Source: Distichodus sexfasciatus
Lineage: Eukaryota > Chordata > Actinopteri > Characiformes > Distichodontidae
Assembly (NCBI GenBank): GCA_032718565.1
Contig: JAVGVS010000042.1
Location: 1,657,207-1,721,206, forward strand
DNA length: 64,000 nt
Direction of reading: 5' to 3'
The stretch's first letter is position 1, and each line of letters starts with the position of its first letter. Below are positions 51,501 to 56,693 of this stretch, piece by piece. The position numbers and the translations under genes are program-made. The notes below the pieces were generated by a model. It was not told the origin of the DNA and did no database searches. It saw nothing but the letters and a program-made list of their open reading frames with translations.

Positions 51501-54500
51501 TATACAAAGATTTACAATAGCAACCAATCCAAAAAGGGTAACCCAGGCTCAAATCCAGTATAATCCAAAACGTAGTCAAACTAATAATCCAATATTTAGT
51601 CGTCACTCTTTCTCCACACCAAAAACCAACCAACACTCCTTACAAAAAAAACCTCTCCCACCAACCTTAAGTCTTCCTCCTCTTTCGGCTTTTCCCTTCA
51701 GGGGTCGCCACAGCGAATCATGTGTCTCCATTTGTGACCCGATCTGCCGTAATGAATCGGAAGTCGGCATCCTATTTATTTAGATACGGGCCGATTATGT
51801 TGACAAACATCAAAAATATTGATTCTTCTTTTTTGGTCTTATGTGAAAGAAAAGGTCTACAAACTTAATCTGGTCTCCGAAAAGGAAAAATCGATATTTT
51901 TGAAGTTTTTCAACATAATCGGCCCGTATCTAAATAAATAGAACGCTGACTTGCGACTCATTACGGCAGATTGGGTCACATTTAGTCCTATCTTCTGCAT
52001 CCTCTACCCTCACACCAACTAACTTCATGTCCTCTTTCACCACATCCATAAATCTCCTTTTTGGTCTTCCTCTCAGCCTCCTAAAGTAGCCATCTTAAAC
52101 AATTTACATACAGGAAGTAGATTTTAGCTCATAGATCAAACCCAGGTATAAGAACAGGAAACAGTTTGGCCATTTGTTACAATTACGGGTAAGCTGCTCT
52201 GTTCACTGGTACAACGTACAATTACATGTTACAATTGACTGTCTCTGTGACCCTGCAGGTGTCACATTCTGTGATCATGCCTCAATAGCGTAGCTACGTC
52301 CAGAGGGTTGCATTAAAAGGTATTTCACAATGTTTGACTTTTCAGAGCCTCCCATTTTGCCTACAGTAAAGAAGCCGCATCATTTCAACAACGCTTTCCT
52401 TCATTATACAAATACATATCACCTGAGTGCTTAAATCCAATGAGCATTCAAGTTTATATAGCTTGGAGTTGGACAAGATGCACAGAAATAGTGATAAGGT
52501 CAAAAAACCTCACCTGCATAAAAACGGTGGACGGAGTGTATTTCAGTTTGTTTGTGGGGGAAAAAGGCTTCCACTGGAGCAAAAAAGACAAACGACTGCA
52601 AAAAAAAAAACCCTCTCTGATGAGTCCCAAACAAAAGCCTTCAGCAGCGTCAGTGGAAAGGAAAAGCATAATGTGAAATATGAGCGCTTACAAACATTAC
52701 GGACGCCATCCGTTCTGCAGCAGCGCGCTCACTGCATATTAGCCGAGGTGCTGAAGGGGCAGGAGAGAATACGCTGGTTAGAAAAAGGGACTGGTCATTA
52801 GGCCAGATCTGAAAAGGTCACGGTGGGTCATTTTGGCAGGACATTGGGGTTCCACCCTGCCTCTTTAAGAAACATATCCCACACTCTTCTATGAGCTCAC
52901 AGGGTCAGAAGTTCAGTATTACGTCTCATCTGAAGGATGGAGCCATTTGCACTAGGGGATTGCACTGCGGTTGGAGCCACTAACAAACGTTGGTGAACCG
53001 GATCTAGTCTATTTCACAGGCTACACATCACACTGACTGTTAATTGTAGTGCTACAGTTGGCTCGACATGTATAAAGGGAGAATTTGCTTATCGAGAGCT
53101 CAAATTAGACCCGTGCCGATGCAGCCAACAGGGGCTGGAAAATCTGCACAAGTCTCAAAGGAGCACGACTAATCTGCCAGACGTCACAGCCAACGTGCTT
53201 CAGAAGAGCATATTGTGTACAGGGAGCTGGCTGTCAATTTCCTGATTCTCCATTCTGACATGGCACTTAAAGTTCAGCCAAATTAAACTTTGACCCCTCT
53301 GATGCTGAGCTTTCCCACCAATGGCGGAGCAGCATGCATGAGTGTGCTATGTAATCTGAATTGATTTACTGGCGCTTAGTCTACAACAAAGGCAAACAGA
53401 GGTCATGGAAGGTCAACTCTTTATGAAGTCGTTTGCACACGTCGACATTTATCATACAATCTACCAAAATTCCACCTTCCTGACACCTGCTAAAGCCAAA
53501 AACGGAGCTGCACCTCCACACAGATCCAAACTGAATAAGCTCTGGGTCACTTTGCTTTTCTTCACTCCTTACTTCTCTTCGCAAATGAAGAGGACGACAC
53601 AAACCACGTCTCTTCTCAGGTCCTGCTCCTGTCACCGTCAGAACTGCTGAAACCCCTACCGTCTCCACGACCCACCTCTTTAAGCAGCGTCTAGGGGACC
53701 AATATCACTTTAACGCTTCTTGATTTCACTAATTCATCAAAAACCGGGAAAACTAAGGAAGCAGCTGGCAATCTGGTTAAATCTGCAGTTTTTAATTGAA
53801 GACTATTCATTCATTTCTATCCCGGGACTATGGGTGCGAGGCGGGAACCAATCCTGGGTAGGCGCCAACACACCGTAGCTCACACACACTCACGCTCTCA
53901 GTCACACGGGGCCAATCAACCAACCTACAGTGCATGCTTTTGGACAGTGGGAGAAAACCGAGCACTGCGAGGTGACGGCGCTAACCACGGCGCCACCGCG
54001 CTGCCACAAAGCTCTGATAAACGTCAAAAATAAATGTTAATCTTTACCTCGTCCTGAGCGTGTCGAGACAAATCGGGAGATACTTGTCAAACAAAATGGT
54101 CAGGTTGGCTTTCTCCGACTGAATCTCTCTCCTGTCAATCCAACTGGACACCGGGGGGTTCCAGCCTAAATCGGCTGGGTTGATGTACAATATACCTGCG
54201 AGGCAGATTTCAAAACGCGTCTATAAATCAGACTCAGGCAGACAAACCGCTACAAATACATCACAGTCAAGCTCCAAAGGCAGCAGTAGGAGAGCTGTAA
54301 AATGTGCACATTAACAAAGATCTCATTAACTAAGATAGATGTTAGCAAGCTAATTAGCTCTTCCCAATGTTTTCTCAGTGTTAGTAAGTTAATTAGCTCC
54401 TCCTGATTTCGGCAACTCCCGACTCAGTCGGAAATGAGTTTTTTTTGTGTGTGTGTGTGTGTGTGTGTGTCTGTGTGTGCTCACCAGCTCTGGAGACTGT

Positions 54501-54809
54501 GGCGGGGGTAGCAGTGCGGAGGTGGCTAATCTCAAACACCAGCCTCATGGTGGGGTTCAGAGGAATCCTCTCATTACTGGCCAAAGTCAGCACCTGCAGT
54601 GTCACACACCAACGCAAGTACACAAGTACAATCAGAATAGTACAAGTACAATCACTCTACCACAATCTTAACTAGGCCAGTTTAATCACAACAAACGAGT
54701 GCAATGTGTCATACGTGTTAATTAAGAATAATGGAATTCAAAGGGCATTCTGGACCAAACACGCTTACAGTAGAGCTGGTCATGTGATCATGATATTTTT
54801 GACCAAATA

Positions 54810-54871
<62 letters not shown>

Positions 54872-56655
54872 TATATAGAGACATAGCAAAAAAATCCTTT
54901 TCCTATCCAATTTTACTCCACCCATTTACATTGTGACTCATATTTCAGCCGTTAGGGTCCATATGAATGTATATTTAATATAAAAGACCCAGATGAAGAC
55001 CCATCTTACATGTGTGACCCTCCACAGCAAAACCAGTCACTTGTCACAACGGAGGTTTTAGAAAAACGAAAGGCGAGTGTTGTGTGGGGCAAATTTAGAT
55101 TTTGTTTTTAGTGTTTTGAAACAGTGGAAGGTCTTATACTGTACTGTTGGGAATAAATTTCAGCTTAAAAAACTTACCCTTTTCCATCCTAAAAAACGCG
55201 ATTTCTTGAGGGTAAGAGAAATTCAATTCCAGCAGAATATTAAAAGCTCAGGCGCTTTTGACCGCCTACTTCAGTATTTACGTAACCCACTGGTTGACTA
55301 GCGTGATATTTCTCCTGAATCCATCTCCTCGTGCCTTTAGTTCAGTTAACCTAACGCAGGTAGGCTATCCGTGTGGCTGTGAATGCAGCGAGGCTAACAG
55401 AAATGCAAATGTACAGGACCGCACTAAGCCGCTCAGAGTGCTACGATAGTCAACTTCAAAGGCATAAGATTTTCCTCGCTTTCTCACTTCATGTAGATAT
55501 AGGTACGTTTTGAAGGCTGATTGATGCCATGAAAAACACAACTCAATTTTTGAAATTTATGGCCAAGTTTAATTTGGTTTTGCTGTGGATGGTCAGGCAT
55601 TATGTGGACCTAATGCACAATACAACTTTTTCATGACAGGTATAAACTAAATATATGCTTAACTGGCGAAGCGAAGTAAACAGGCATGAACGAAAAGCCA
55701 ATTATCTGACAGTACTTAGCTAGTAATTAAAATGTAAAACTTTTTCTGGGCTTTAATGACTTAAAAGAAGGAGAAAAGGGTGTAGTCACAACAAGGACGT
55801 GCCTCAATTCAGAGAAATTTGGGACTGGTTTCCTGAACATGGGTTAAGCCTAGTCTTGACTAAAACTGCAGATACAATGGAGGTTCACCACTGAAATTCA
55901 AAGACAGTCTAGGCTTAGGCTTAATCATTGTCTGGCTCTTGGTGTCGCAATTGGGCCTAGCTCTACAGGGGGACCAGGGTGGGCCTGGCCCATCTCATCA
56001 CAAGCCTGGCCCAACCACCTGAGGGGAGGAGAGAGATTTTTAAATGTCACGTCTTTTTTATTTAATTTTCAACCCCAATCAAGAGTTTTATTTTCAAACA
56101 ATGCTTTGATAAAAATGGTTCATATCGTGGCACTCTAAATGTTGACCAGGCCTACACTAAGGTGGCTAAAAATGCCAGCAAGGACGTTTAGCGTCAGTCA
56201 CGCGTGAGACGAGTGGACTTCTGTAATTCTGAGATCTGCATCTGTAAAGTCGTTACGTTTTGAAAATTTGTGATCCTCTGAACTTGGCAAGACTGCTAGC
56301 TGGCAAATCGTTAAAGAGACACATTTAATCGCAGCGGGTTTCAAATCCGGCTGGCTGAGCTGCGATGTTGAAGATTTTGGAGCTGTACCTTGTTATCGTC
56401 CATTACAGTGTTCAAAGACTCAATCCACATCGGATCGATATCGCCGTCCAGCACAATCCACTTGGGCCCGCCGTGGCTGATGTTGGCCAACTCACGCATG
56501 ATATTAGAAAACAAGCCTGAAATGAAATCCTATTCTTAGTGTCGTGCTACAAAGACGAAGCCGAGTGAAAATGTGTGGGGAAAAAAAATAAGGGAGGGCA
56601 GGTTGGATTCCTCACCGTCTTTCCACTCTCGCGTGGCTGGGTTGATGATGCCGTA

Positions 56656-56693
<38 letters not shown>

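Noticed and set aside
54445..54675. + strand frames starting MCVCVCV
   Set aside because: Microsatellite translation joined to the antisense of exon 3.
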